Shown here piece by piece: positions 9,110 through 17,098 of a stretch of DNA of 64,000 nt. The number at the start of each line of letters is the position of its first letter. Within the stretch, counting starts at the first letter, position 1. A program made the translations under genes and the position numbers. The notes under the pieces are model-generated. The model was not told where the DNA came from. It made no database searches and saw only the letters and a program-made list of their open reading frames with translations. Source of the stretch: ENR-C20 sp942493145 (GTDB lineage: Bacteria; Bacillota; Clostridia; Acetivibrionales; DTU013); NCBI GenBank assembly GCA_942493145.1, contig OW818679.1, forward strand, positions 2,170,001-2,234,000, given 5' to 3'.

Positions 9110-10174
9110 CTATCTGTAAATATTGGGGGCCTCTTCACCCCTTAGTACACGGAGTGCTCCATCTACCAGTGAAGGAAGTTCTTCCTCCCCGGGAATGACA
9201 ACAATAGGAGCTATGTACTTAACATGTTTTGATATGTCTTCAATGATCCTCTGTGAACGCGCGATTCCACCTGTTATTATTATCCTGTCTACTTCTCCGC
9301 AAAGCACTGCAGCCATTGCACCTGCTTCCTTTGCAGTCTGGTAGGCCATTGCATTGAGTACATTGTTTGAAAGCTCGTCACCTTTGGCAGCCTTGTCCAG
9401 GACTTCACGCACATCCTTTGTACCAAGGTACGCATATATACCTCCGGAGCCCATTATTTTAGTTATCATTTCCTTTTCGGTATATTTGCCGGAATAGCAA
9501 AGCTTGATAAGAGACCTTGCAGGTAGTCCGCCACAGCGGTCGGGAGAAAAGGGCCCTTCCTCCTGTGAATTATTGACATCGATCATTTTGCCTTTTCTGT
9601 GTGCAGATACTGATACGCCTGTGCCGAGGTGGATGACTACAAGATTGACTTCATCATATCTCTTACCCATCTCCTTGGCCACGCTGCGTGCTACAGCTTT
9701 GCTGTTGAGCGCATGTGACATGCTGATCCTGGGAAGCTCCGGATGTCCTGAGAGCCTTGCTTCCGGTTCATATTCGTCAACTGCTACAGGATCTACAATA
9801 TAAGCAGGTATTCCGAGTCTTTTGGCGAGGCTGTTTGCGATTACAGCTCCCAGATTGGAAGCATGTTCTCCGCGGGGCGCTTCCTTGAGGTATTCAACCA
9901 TCAGATCGTTGACTTCAAAAGTGCCGCCTGGTACCGATTTGAGCAGACCTCCTCTTGCCACCACCGCATTAAGTGATTCGAGCGTGATACCCTTCTTGTC
10001 CAAGGCTTTGAGGATAAGGTCGAGACGATACTGGTTTTGGTCATACACCCTTGCAAATCCCTTGAGTTCATCTCCATGATGCTCCAGCGACTCGTTGAAG
10101 ATCTCTTTCTCAGCATCAAAGACAGCATATTTGGTTGTCGTGGCGCCTGGGTTTATCGCTAAAATTCTTTCCAT
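9110..10174 (-). CDS. buk: Butyrate kinase
   Basis: Phosphorylates ADP from butyryl-phosphate, giving butyrate and ATP. The 354-residue protein belongs to the acetate/butyrate kinase (ASKHA) fold: AINPGATTTKYAVF at the N-terminus, VARGGLLKSVPGGTF, VVIHLGTGVSVSAHRKGKM, GPFSPDRCGGLP and IIITGGIARS. The start is ATG 10174 after AAGGAAAGAG. A hairpin with features of an intrinsic terminator lies upstream, so buk-ptb-iorAB may be partly uncoupled from the upstream genes. Substrate could be a branched acyl phosphate instead of butyryl phosphate. Confidence 0.95.
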   Translation of the reverse strand: MERILAINPGATTTKYAVFDAEKEIFNESLEHHGDELKGFARVYDQNQYRLDLILKALDKKGITLESLNAVVARGGLLKSVPGGTFEVNDLMVEYLKEAPRGEHASNLGAVIANSLAKRLGIPAYIVDPVAVDEYEPEARLSGHPELPRISMSHALNSKAVARSVAKEMGKRYDEVNLVVIHLGTGVSVSAHRKGKMIDVNNSQEEGPFSPDRCGGLPARSLIKLCYSGKYTEKEMITKIMGSGGIYAYLGTKDVREVLDKAAKGDELSNNVLNAMAYQTAKEAGAMAAVLCGEVDRIIITGGIARSQRIIEDISKHVKYIAPIVVIPGEEELPSLVDGALRVLRGEEAPNIYR

Positions 10175-10226
10175 ATTAATATCTCTTTCCTTGTTTTAAT
10201 ATGTATTTCCGACCTTTATTATAAAC

Positions 10227-10271
10227 CAACAAAAAGTCAAGGAAACATAATCGTTTCCAAGACTTTTGTTG
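10227..10271 (-). terminator. Hairpin between the cleavage enzyme gene and buk
   Basis: An almost perfect inverted repeat: CAACAAAAAGTCAAGGAAAC at 10227-10246 against GTTTCCAAGACTTTTGTTG at 10253-10271. On the minus strand the stem ends in TTTTT, like an intrinsic terminator or an attenuator inside the operon. A TATAAT follows, so a secondary promoter for buk is also possible, but no well-placed -35 box was found. Confidence 0.55.
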
Positions 10272-10336
10272 AAGGCCTTGCTGTTTATGCATCCGCCTTA
10301 AAAAAAGGTTCATTAGTTACTAATTCTAAACCATTA

Positions 10337-11176
10337 CTATCTCTTTGTCAAACCAAGGATAGCACGTGCTTCAGCAGGAGTAGCGATCTCCTTACCCATT
10401 TCAGCAGCTGTCCTCTTGGTCCTCTCGACAAATTCAGCATTTGAAGTTGCGAGTCTGCCCTTGGAGTAAAGGATGTTGTCTTCCATACCAACCCTGACAT
10501 GCCCACCAAGAGCGAGAGCTGTGTAAAGGATTGGCAGATGGCCTTTTCCGATACCCAGTGCGCCCCATGTAGCATCCGCAGGGATAAGGCTCTTAAGGAA
10601 TACAAGGTTTTCTACTGTTGCAGTCATTCCGCCTGCTGCTCCGAGTACGAACTGGAAGTGCAGAGGAGCCTTGAGTATGCCTTTTTTAAGATAGTAAAGT
10701 GCATTATAAACCATACCTGCATCGAATATTTCAATTTCAGGCTTAACACCGTTTTCCTGCATTACTTTTCCCAGTTTTTCGAGGAATGTTGGAGAGTTCT
10801 CAAAAACCGAGGTGTGCAGCCAATTCATTGAACCGCAATCGTAGGATGCGAGATCAGGCTTTAGGTCAATTACATGCTGAAATCTTTCTTCATCAGGAAG
10901 ATACAGTTTTCCGGAGGTTGTCAGATTGAGAACGATATCGCAATCCGATGCCCTTATCAATTCAACTGTTTTTTTGAACTTGTTATAGTCCATTGATGAT
11001 TTGCCTTCATCATCCCTTACATGGATATGAGCGATTGAAGCGCCAGCCTTCCAGCAATCATAAACGTCTTTGAATATTTCTTCAGGCTGCAGTGGTATAT
11101 AAGGGGTATCCTGCTTGGACGGCCATGCGCCTGTAGGTGCTACCGTCAATATTACCTTGTTGTCCAAATCTGCCAT
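10337..11176 (-). CDS. Beta-keto acid cleavage enzyme (BKACE/Kce family, DUF849)
   Basis: A zinc enzyme that condenses a free beta-keto acid with acetyl-CoA, releasing acetoacetate and a new acyl-CoA. The founding member acts on 3-keto-5-aminohexanoate in lysine fermentation. The 279-residue length is normal. Zinc ligands are visible as His50 and His52 in AHIHVRD, with the C-terminal GGHVRVGMEDN supplying the Glu ligand and the Arg/Asp pair. The start is ATG 11176 after AAAGGAAG. No lysine aminomutase, 3,5-diaminohexanoate dehydrogenase or ammonia lyase is nearby, so the lysine substrate is not supported. The neighbours (CoA-transferase, thiolase, beta-hydroxyacid dehydrogenase) fit another beta-keto acid. 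Family certain, substrate unknown. Confidence 0.93.
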   Translation of the reverse strand: MADLDNKVILTVAPTGAWPSKQDTPYIPLQPEEIFKDVYDCWKAGASIAHIHVRDDEGKSSMDYNKFKKTVELIRASDCDIVLNLTTSGKLYLPDEERFQHVIDLKPDLASYDCGSMNWLHTSVFENSPTFLEKLGKVMQENGVKPEIEIFDAGMVYNALYYLKKGILKAPLHFQFVLGAAGGMTATVENLVFLKSLIPADATWGALGIGKGHLPILYTALALGGHVRVGMEDNILYSKGRLATSNAEFVERTKRTAAEMGKEIATPAEARAILGLTKR

Positions 11177-11249
11177 AAATACACTTCCTTTCGAATCATA
11201 ATTATTTCTGTTATCTGAGAAACGCAGCTATTATATTTAATACTTTATA

Positions 11250-12434
11250 CTAGTTCATACCTTCTACAATAATAGCAGTTCCCATACCACCACCTATGCA
11301 AAGTGTGGCCAATCCATATTTGGATTTCCTTCTCTTCATTTCATAGAGCAGGGTTGTAAGTATTCTTGCACCCGATGCACCGATAGGATGTCCAATAGCG
11401 ACAGCACCACCGTTTACATTGGTCTTTGACATATCGAGTCCGAGATCCTTGCAGACTGCAAGAGATTGTGCCGCAAAAGCTTCATTTGCTTCGACGAGAT
11501 CCAGGTCAGAAACCTTCAAGCCTGCTTTATCAAGAGCCTTCGTTGACGAAGGTACTGGGCCGTATCCCATTATTGCAGGGTCAAGACCTGCAGAACCGTA
11601 AGATACGATCTTCGCAAGAGGCTTGAGTCCAAGCTGGTCAGCCTTTTCCCTGGACATGACAACCATCATGGCAGCACCGTCATTTATACCGGAAGCATTA
11701 CCTGCAGTTACTGTTCCATCCTTCTTAAAGGCGGGTTTAAGCTTTGCAAGTCCTTCTGCTGTAGTTCCTTCTCTTACAAACTCGTCAGTATCAAAGACAA
11801 TCGGATCGCCCTTTTTCTGAGGAATCATTACAGGTACGATCTCTTCCTTGAACTTTCCTTCTTTGATGGCTGCAGAAGCCCTTTTCTGGCTCTCGGCAGA
11901 AAAAGCATCCTGCATTTCCCTTGTAATTCCAAATTTTTCAGCAACGTTTTCAGCTGTGATACCCATGTGATAGTTGTTGAAAGCATCCCACAAACCGTCG
12001 GTGATCATTTCATCAACCAACTTGTCATCGCCCATTCTGTATCCATATCTGGCTTTTTTAAGCAGGAAGGGTGCATTTGTCATGCTTTCAGCTCCACCAG
12101 CGAGCACAACATCAGCATCGCCGGCCTTTATAACCTGTGCTGCAAGGCTGATAGCCCTGAGTCCGGATCCGCACACCTTGCCTATTGTCATTGCAGATAC
12201 AGTTTCAGGTATTCCGGCAGCTATTGCGATCTGTCTTGCGGGATTCTGTCCGAGACCTGCGGTCAGGACATTGCCTATTATTACTTCATCAATTATTCCC
12301 TTGTCAATTCCTGCTCTTTTTATTGCTTCCTCTGTGGCGATTTTACCGAGCTCAATAGCTGAAAATCCTACCAGCGATCCGCCAAAGCTTCCTACTGCAG
12401 TCCTTGCTGCACTTACTATTACAACTTCCCTCAT
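11250..12434 (-). CDS. thlA: Acetyl-CoA C-acetyltransferase (thiolase)
   Basis: A 394-residue degradative/biosynthetic thiolase II. It interconverts two acetyl-CoA with acetoacetyl-CoA. The nucleophilic Cys is in IGKVCGSGL (about residue 88). The second half carries [29 protein letters not shown] (His) and CIGGGMG (second Cys). The start is ATG 12434 after AAGGAG. In this operon it most likely splits the acetoacetyl-CoA made by the CoA-transferase from acetoacetate released by the cleavage enzyme, returning acetyl-CoA. A role in butyrate synthesis is equally compatible with the sequence. Confidence 0.95.
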   Translation of the reverse strand: MREVVIVSAARTAVGSFGGSLVGFSAIELGKIATEEAIKRAGIDKGIIDEVIIGNVLTAGLGQNPARQIAIAAGIPETVSAMTIGKVCGSGLRAISLAAQVIKAGDADVVLAGGAESMTNAPFLLKKARYGYRMGDDKLVDEMITDGLWDAFNNYHMGITAENVAEKFGITREMQDAFSAESQKRASAAIKEGKFKEEIVPVMIPQKKGDPIVFDTDEFVREGTTAEGLAKLKPAFKKDGTVTAGNASGINDGAAMMVVMSREKADQLGLKPLAKIVSYGSAGLDPAIMGYGPVPSSTKALDKAGLKVSDLDLVEANEAFAAQSLAVCKDLGLDMSKTNVNGGAVAIGHPIGASGARILTTLLYEMKRRKSKYGLATLCIGGGMGTAIIVEGMN

Positions 12435-12604
12435 AATCTTATTCTCCTTAATTAGCTATCATTATTCTGAGGGGCATAAAGTCCCATCTAAAAAGACTTG
12501 GGGGCCATTTCAACCCCCGCGTCTATCGCGTGCTGTTTTCCAAGCAACGCTGTTTTCTTTATATCGTTAATACAAAACAGCCTCGATTATAACGTACTTC
12601 CACC
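12435..12604 (-). other. Structured intergenic stretch before the thiolase gene
   Basis: On the minus strand this stretch contains several potential stems: CTGTTTT with AAAACAG, CGCG with CGCG, GGGGG with CCCCC around TTGAAATGG followed by AAGTCTTTTT, and AAGTC with GACTT. The G/C stem followed by T residues could be a terminator or attenuator between the cyclase gene and the thiolase gene. I do not recognise a known riboswitch. Confidence 0.4.
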
Positions 12605-13543
12605 TTAGATGTTGCCGCCGTAGGTGTAGGTCCTGGTGGGTACATTATTCAGGTCATCTTCATCAATTTCTGCAACGCAGCGAGCCATTGAGCCATCGCC
12701 CAGGTACCAGCGGAGCGGGAAGCAGTAGAATCTGAAGCGCTTACCGGAAACTTTATCCAAATCTCCGCCAAGGTTTTCAACACCTACTATGCCGTTACCC
12801 AGCAGGAGCTTGTGGCAGGGCTCCCAGGTGCCCCAGCAGCCAATCGCTTCGAGTTCACCGAATTTCTTGTCGTATGCTTCCTGACCATGAAGCTTGATAT
12901 AGGCAAACTTATCAAATTCGGCATATGCTTCAGCACCGAACTTTTCAGTGTACTCTTCGGTGATAGGCCTGCCGGAATATCCGAGCAGATTCATACGGGT
13001 CATGCCGTTGTTGCCCATAGCGGTGTGGAGAGGATGGTCCAGAGCCTGACTGTCCATAGCGACACACTTGACCTTGTGTTCCACAAACCACTTTCCGGCA
13101 TCAAAGCCAGTACCGCAGGAATAGTGATAGTACTCCTTGGAGTCATCAAACTTGCGATGCATACCGGTGTTCAGGCAGACAACCATGCCTTCCAGTTCGC
13201 TTGGTTTAATGTTTGCGCGCTTGCAAGCATCTTCAAGATGCTTGGGCAGGATCAGTTCCCAAGGCTCAGCTTTGATTTCAAGGCATACTGCATCGCCGGT
13301 GTATGCATCAATAGGCATCTCGTGAGTGTAACGAGCTCTTTTGCCGTCAAACTCTTTTTCCATAACGTGACGGGGAGCATCGCAATGCGTACCAGTGTGC
13401 ATAGTGCAGGTGATCTTCTGCGTCAGGACGCCACCCTTTGCCATGGTATGAGCATTATCGATTATCGGTTTGTCAAAATAAGGCCAACGTGGAATTTCTG
13501 CACTGAAAGGATGTGCAAGATCAACAAATACTTTCTTACCCAT
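12605..13543 (-). CDS. Cyclase-family (kynurenine formamidase-like) metal hydrolase
   Basis: A 312-residue protein of the PF04199 cyclase/formamidase fold, metal-dependent hydrolases of amide, lactone or enol-lactone bonds. The signature HxGTHxDxPxH appears as MHTGTHCDAPRHV (about residues 49-61). DLAHPFSAEIPRWP at the N-terminus is also typical. The start is ATG 13543, which has GGAGG nine bases upstream; an in-frame start further upstream lacks a site and is rejected. At 312 residues it is longer than KynB-type enzymes (about 210), so it belongs to the larger subgroup. It sits between thiolase and a beta-hydroxyacid dehydrogenase, suggesting it opens a ring or removes an acyl group from the pathway substrate. 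Confidence 0.88.
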   Translation of the reverse strand: MGKKVFVDLAHPFSAEIPRWPYFDKPIIDNAHTMAKGGVLTQKITCTMHTGTHCDAPRHVMEKEFDGKRARYTHEMPIDAYTGDAVCLEIKAEPWELILPKHLEDACKRANIKPSELEGMVVCLNTGMHRKFDDSKEYYHYSCGTGFDAGKWFVEHKVKCVAMDSQALDHPLHTAMGNNGMTRMNLLGYSGRPITEEYTEKFGAEAYAEFDKFAYIKLHGQEAYDKKFGELEAIGCWGTWEPCHKLLLGNGIVGVENLGGDLDKVSGKRFRFYCFPLRWYLGDGSMARCVAEIDEDDLNNVPTRTYTYGGNI

Positions 13544-13609
13544 AATTAAATTACCTCCATTTTTTTTATTATTGTTAAATACCAATTATTTTAGTATTAT
13601 TTGTTACCT

Positions 13610-14542
13610 TTACTTATTGTAAAGAACCTTTATCAAGTACTCCGAAAGGCTTCTCTTTGAAGCAGCAGCCTTTTCAGGGGTCCATTCCTGGAAGCCCTTT
13701 CCACTCTTGAAGCCCAAATCACCTTTTGCCACCTTTTCTTTCAACAGTGGTGAAGCCTCATGACTGTCTTCAAGATGTGGCAGAATATAGTTGTGAATAT
13801 TAAGCGTGAGGTCAAGGCCTACCATATCGGCATTTTCAATAGGTGCCAGATGTGGCAGTCTCAGTCCAGGTCCGAATTTCAGGGCTTCATCAACAGTCTG
13901 GGCGTCTGCAATACCTCTCTCAACGATAGATATAGCTTCCCTCCAAAGTGCATGCTGGAGCCTGTTTGCAACAAAACCCGGAACATCCTTGTTAACCCAT
14001 ATAGGATGCTTGCCTACCCTTTTCAGAAGCTCCATGGTGCTGTTCATAACTTCGTCGGAAGTTTCAGCAGCCTTAACAACTTCTACCAGAGGGATCAGAT
14101 ATGGCGGATTCCAGAAATGTGCGCAAATGACCCTGTCCTTCTTTTTTGTCTTCAAAGCAATTTCGGTCGGGCTCATAACTGAAGTGTTTGTTGCGAATAT
14201 GCAATCGGGTGAAGCATAGTTTTCAAGTTCTGCAAACAGATCTTGTTTTATAGCCATAACTTCGGGAACACATTCGATTATGAAATCCGCATCCTTCGCA
14301 GCTTCAGCCCTGTTATCAGTCAGCTTAACCCTGGAAACAAGCTTGTCTGCATACTCCTGAGTATAAATACCTTTTTCTACGAAAGGTTTCAGGTTTGTCC
14401 TGATACCTTCATATGCATTTGAGTTTGCGACACTTCTGGTGCACAATGTCACTGTAAGGCTTTCATCTGAAGCAAAAACCTGGCAAAGTCCATTGCCCAT
14501 CATACCGGAACCGCATATCACAACATTTTTAATTTCCTTCAT
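13610..14542 (-). CDS. 3-hydroxyacyl-CoA dehydrogenase-fold beta-hydroxyacid dehydrogenase
   Basis: A 310-residue NAD-dependent dehydrogenase. The Rossmann motif VICGSGMMGNGLCQVFA opens the protein; the catalytic Ser (TNTSVMSP), His and Glu (AHFWNPPYLIPLVEVV) and Asn (GFVANRLQ) are present. The text NPPYLIPLVEVV resembles enzymes on free beta-hydroxy acids (L-carnitine dehydrogenase, lambda-crystallin/gulonate dehydrogenase) more than 3-hydroxybutyryl-CoA dehydrogenase, where NPVPxMKLVE is usual. That would supply the beta-keto acid for the cleavage enzyme two genes downstream. The start is ATG 14542 after CGGAGG. The free-acid assignment is inference from motif and context; a CoA-ester substrate remains possible. 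Confidence 0.85.
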   Translation of the reverse strand: MKEIKNVVICGSGMMGNGLCQVFASDESLTVTLCTRSVANSNAYEGIRTNLKPFVEKGIYTQEYADKLVSRVKLTDNRAEAAKDADFIIECVPEVMAIKQDLFAELENYASPDCIFATNTSVMSPTEIALKTKKKDRVICAHFWNPPYLIPLVEVVKAAETSDEVMNSTMELLKRVGKHPIWVNKDVPGFVANRLQHALWREAISIVERGIADAQTVDEALKFGPGLRLPHLAPIENADMVGLDLTLNIHNYILPHLEDSHEASPLLKEKVAKGDLGFKSGKGFQEWTPEKAAASKRSLSEYLIKVLYNK

Positions 14543-14559
14543 ACTACACCTCCGTTAAA

Positions 14560-15351
14560 TTAGCATGCCCAGTATCCGCCGGTTGCGTCAAAATTACCGC
14601 CGGTGAGGAAGTTTGAAGCGTCTGAAGCAAGGAATGTAGCAAGGCCGACGAAATCTTCCGGTTCACCCAAACGACCGATAGGCAGGCGTTTCAGGAAATT
14701 CTGGTATACATTTTCATCGTGGAACATCCACTCGGTAAGTTCGCTGCGGAACACTGTCGGGTTAATGCTGTTGATATTGATTTTGTATTTTGTACTAAGG
14801 TCGCAAGCCAGGGACTGTACCATCAGGTCAACACCGCCCTTGGAAGTGCAGTATCCGGTATAGCCTGCCATACCCATCTTCGAACGAGCGGATGAAGTGA
14901 TGACCATCTTGCCGCCCTTTCCTTGCTTAACCATCTGTTCTGCTGAATATTTGGTGAGTACGTACATGCTCTTCGTGTTGGCATCCATGATCTTCTGCCA
15001 GTCCTCTACGCTCTGATCAAGGATGTTCGCAGCTTTGTTGTAACCATGGCAGGCTGCAAGAATATTGAGCTCACCGTATTTCTCAACTGTTGCTGCAATC
15101 ATGTGCTTAACATCATCCTCTTTTGCGGGATCTCCTACGACAAATGCACAATCAATACCATCAGCAGTAAATTCCTCAACTGCTGCCTGCAGTTTTTTCT
15201 CGTCCCTGCCGGTAAGCATGACCTTTGCTCCCTGGTATCCATATCCCTTGGCTACAGCTCCTCCCAGAGCTCCTGTTGCTCCTGTTACCAGAGCTACCTT
15301 TCCTTCAAGCGAAAACAGATTTGCAACAAAGTCTTTTCTAACATTAACCAT
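14560..15351 (-). CDS. Short-chain dehydrogenase/reductase
   Basis: A 263-residue classical SDR. Cofactor motif TGATGALGG (about residues 24-32), then the NAG-type position replaced by AACHG, the catalytic Ser in [23 protein letters not shown] with the YxxxK pair, and a C-terminus ending [11 protein letters not shown]. It looks like gluconate/2-deoxygluconate-type dehydrogenases, so the substrate is probably a polyol or hydroxy acid. The start is ATG 15351 after ATGGAGG. It is the first enzyme gene after the CoA-transferase pair and 18 bases upstream of the beta-hydroxyacid dehydrogenase gene, implying two successive oxidations. Substrate not determined. Confidence 0.9.
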   Translation of the reverse strand: MVNVRKDFVANLFSLEGKVALVTGATGALGGAVAKGYGYQGAKVMLTGRDEKKLQAAVEEFTADGIDCAFVVGDPAKEDDVKHMIAATVEKYGELNILAACHGYNKAANILDQSVEDWQKIMDANTKSMYVLTKYSAEQMVKQGKGGKMVITSSARSKMGMAGYTGYCTSKGGVDLMVQSLACDLSTKYKININSINPTVFRSELTEWMFHDENVYQNFLKRLPIGRLGEPEDFVGLATFLASDASNFLTGGNFDATGGYWAC

Positions 15352-15448
15352 TTCTATACCTCCATTACTATTTTAATATAGAATATATGTTATCCATGCC
15401 TTGCTTCTGTTTGAGAGAAACAGGATCATAGACCAAACATACAAAAAC

Positions 15449-16090
15449 TTATTTCTTCAAATTCTCACTTATGATAAGGTCTGCTTCAGTACTTGCCAAT
15501 ATGTCTTCAATTGATGAACCTTCCAATATCTCAGTAAGCACGAGGCCTTCAGGTGTTACTTCAATAACAGCTTTTTCAGTTACGATCATGTTTACCTTGC
15601 CCACTGCTGTTAAAGGCAGGTTGCAATTTTTAAGTATTTTTGGCTCACCCTTTGCAGTGTGTACCATAGCAACAATAACTTTTTTTGCTCCTGCGATCAG
15701 GTCCATGGCTCCACCCATTCCGGGGACCATTTTGCCGGGTACCATATGGCTTGCTATATTTCCTTTTTCATCTACCTGGAGTGCTCCAAGTACAGTCATG
15801 TTAACATGTCCGCCCCTGATCATTGCAAAGGAATCCGCACTGTTGAAGAAGCAGTGTCCGGGATTTACATTGACACGCTGATTACCGGCATTGATGACAT
15901 CCTTGTCCTCTTCGCCTGCAGCGCATGTGGTGCCCATACCGAGGATTCCATTTTCTGATTGCATGGTGATATGGATGTCATCGGGTACATAATTAACAAC
16001 CATTGTCGGAAGTCCTATTCCGAGGTTTACAAAATATCCGTCTTTAAGCTCTTTCGCAATCCTGCTAGCGATGATTTCCTTTTCTCCCAT
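15449..16090 (-). CDS. atoA: Acetate/acetoacetate CoA-transferase, beta subunit
   Basis: A 213-residue class I CoA-transferase B subunit. The catalytic Glu lies in [44 protein letters not shown] and [14 protein letters not shown] are characteristic. With the A subunit it moves CoA between acetoacetate and acetate or butyrate. Its ATG overlaps the atoD stop by one base (TAATG), with GGAGG placed inside the end of atoD. In this operon it would activate the acetoacetate set free by the beta-keto acid cleavage enzyme. Confidence 0.93.
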   Translation of the reverse strand: MGEKEIIASRIAKELKDGYFVNLGIGLPTMVVNYVPDDIHITMQSENGILGMGTTCAAGEEDKDVINAGNQRVNVNPGHCFFNSADSFAMIRGGHVNMTVLGALQVDEKGNIASHMVPGKMVPGMGGAMDLIAGAKKVIVAMVHTAKGEPKILKNCNLPLTAVGKVNMIVTEKAVIEVTPEGLVLTEILEGSSIEDILASTEADLIISENLKK

Positions 16091-16743
16091 TATATTTCAC
16101 CTCCGACGATGTAATTTACATATATAGCTGGTGTATGAATATATTGCGGTTCCAGTTCGCCGACTTCAACTATCTTTTCAGCAGCTACGATTACAACGTC
16201 TGCTGCAGTTGCCATCAAGGAATTGAAGTTGTTTGTCGTACCTCTGTAGTAAACATTGCCCAGCTTGTCAACGATAGAGCCTCTGATGATTGCAACATCT
16301 GCTTTCAATGGGAGCTCAAGCAGATAATCCTTGCCGTTTACCGTCATTTTCTGCTTTCCATCCTCTATAAGGGTACCAATTCCTGTAGGAGTAAGAAATC
16401 CGCCCAAACCTGCACCGGCGCTCCTGATCCTCTCTGCCAGGGTTCCCTGCGGAACCAGGTCGATTTCACCTTCTCCAGAATTCATAAACTTAGCTGCATC
16501 AGGATTCAATCCTATATGAGATGCGATGAGCTTCTTTATCTGTTTGTTTGAGAGCAGCTTGCCGGTACCACTACCCGGAGTTCCTGCGTCGTTACAGATA
16601 ATTGTAAGGTCCTTGACTCCCTTTTCTGCAATAGCGTCAATTAGAATCATTGGTGTACCATTCGTCATGAATCCGCCGACCATTACAGTGGAGCCGTCTT
16701 TAATAAATTCTACTGCTTTTTCTGCGCTGATTATTTTGTTCAT
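16090..16743 (-). CDS. atoD: Acetate/acetoacetate CoA-transferase, alpha subunit
   Basis: A 217-residue class I CoA-transferase A subunit with the CoA-binding text [19 protein letters not shown] at residues 20-38 and [15 protein letters not shown] in the middle. It is the first gene downstream of the -24/-12 promoter. The start is ATG 16743 after ACAGGAGG. Together with the beta subunit it probably makes acetoacetyl-CoA for the thiolase encoded in the same run. Confidence 0.93.
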   Translation of the reverse strand: MNKIISAEKAVEFIKDGSTVMVGGFMTNGTPMILIDAIAEKGVKDLTIICNDAGTPGSGTGKLLSNKQIKKLIASHIGLNPDAAKFMNSGEGEIDLVPQGTLAERIRSAGAGLGGFLTPTGIGTLIEDGKQKMTVNGKDYLLELPLKADVAIIRGSIVDKLGNVYYRGTTNNFNSLMATAADVVIVAAEKIVEVGELEPQYIHTPAIYVNYIVGGEI

Positions 16744-16788
16744 AAAACAGCCTCCTGTTTCCTTCTTTAATTCATATTTATTTTATAG

Positions 16789-16805
16789 TGCAATTTTCAT
16801 GCCAA
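16789..16805 (-). promoter_or_regulatory. Sigma-54 (-24/-12) promoter of the atoD-iorB gene run
   Basis: On the minus strand TTGGCATGAAAATTGCA carries the GG (-24) and GC (-12) with the exact spacing of the consensus TGGCAC-N5-TTGCA; only the sixth position of the -24 box differs. Transcription would start near 16778, about 35 bases before the atoD start. rpoN and an enhancer-binding protein are encoded in the window. Confidence 0.93.
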
Positions 16806-16912
16806 GATTGCGCAAGAACTCCGCAATTACCCTAAAACCTTGAAACGTGCACATAAAACCGCTTATAGAGAATTTCACCATTTGTTGTTATATATTCAGT
16901 TTGTCCACACTG

Positions 16913-16926
16913 ATACATTTATGTAT
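16913..16926. promoter_or_regulatory. Upstream activator site 1
   Basis: ATACATTTATGTAT is a 6-2-6 inverted repeat. It matches the consensus ATRCATTTAYGYAT shared with the two sites near 17.0 kb and is centred about 140 bases upstream of the predicted start, a normal distance for an enhancer of a sigma-54 promoter. Confidence 0.75.
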
Positions 16927-16989
16927 TGCTTCTTACTTTGTTTGTGTAACATTATCACACATGCCTACTCTTTACTGCGATTGAGACAC

Positions 16990-17024
16990 GATGCATTTAC
17001 GCATCATATAATGCATGTCCGCAT
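16990..17024. promoter_or_regulatory. Upstream activator sites 2 and 3
   Basis: ATGCATTTACGCAT (16991-17004, part of GATGC-N6-GCATC) and ATGCATGTCCGCAT (17011-17024) follow the same pattern as site 1. Their centres are 20 bases apart, two helical turns, as expected for neighbouring dimers of an enhancer-binding protein on one face of DNA. They lie between the activator gene and the -24/-12 promoter. Confidence 0.78.
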
Positions 17025-17098
17025 CGTTTATTTTCAATCATATGTATCGTTTATATTTATTCCTCTTAATTCTTAATATTTATCTTAATTGTTTATAT

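Noticed and set aside
10337..11176. Lysine fermentation as the role of the cleavage enzyme
   Set aside because: No lysine 2,3-aminomutase, 5,6-aminomutase, 3,5-diaminohexanoate dehydrogenase or 3-aminobutyryl-CoA ammonia lyase in the window; only the family is kept.
12812..13549. 245-codon plus-strand frame
   Set aside because: Antisense shadow of the cyclase-family gene, which carries the HTGTHCD motif and a strong ribosome site.
13610..14542. 3-hydroxybutyryl-CoA dehydrogenase of butyrate synthesis
   Set aside because: The active-site text NPPYLIPLVEVV fits free beta-hydroxyacid dehydrogenases better, and no crotonase or butyryl-CoA dehydrogenase is next to it; not excluded.
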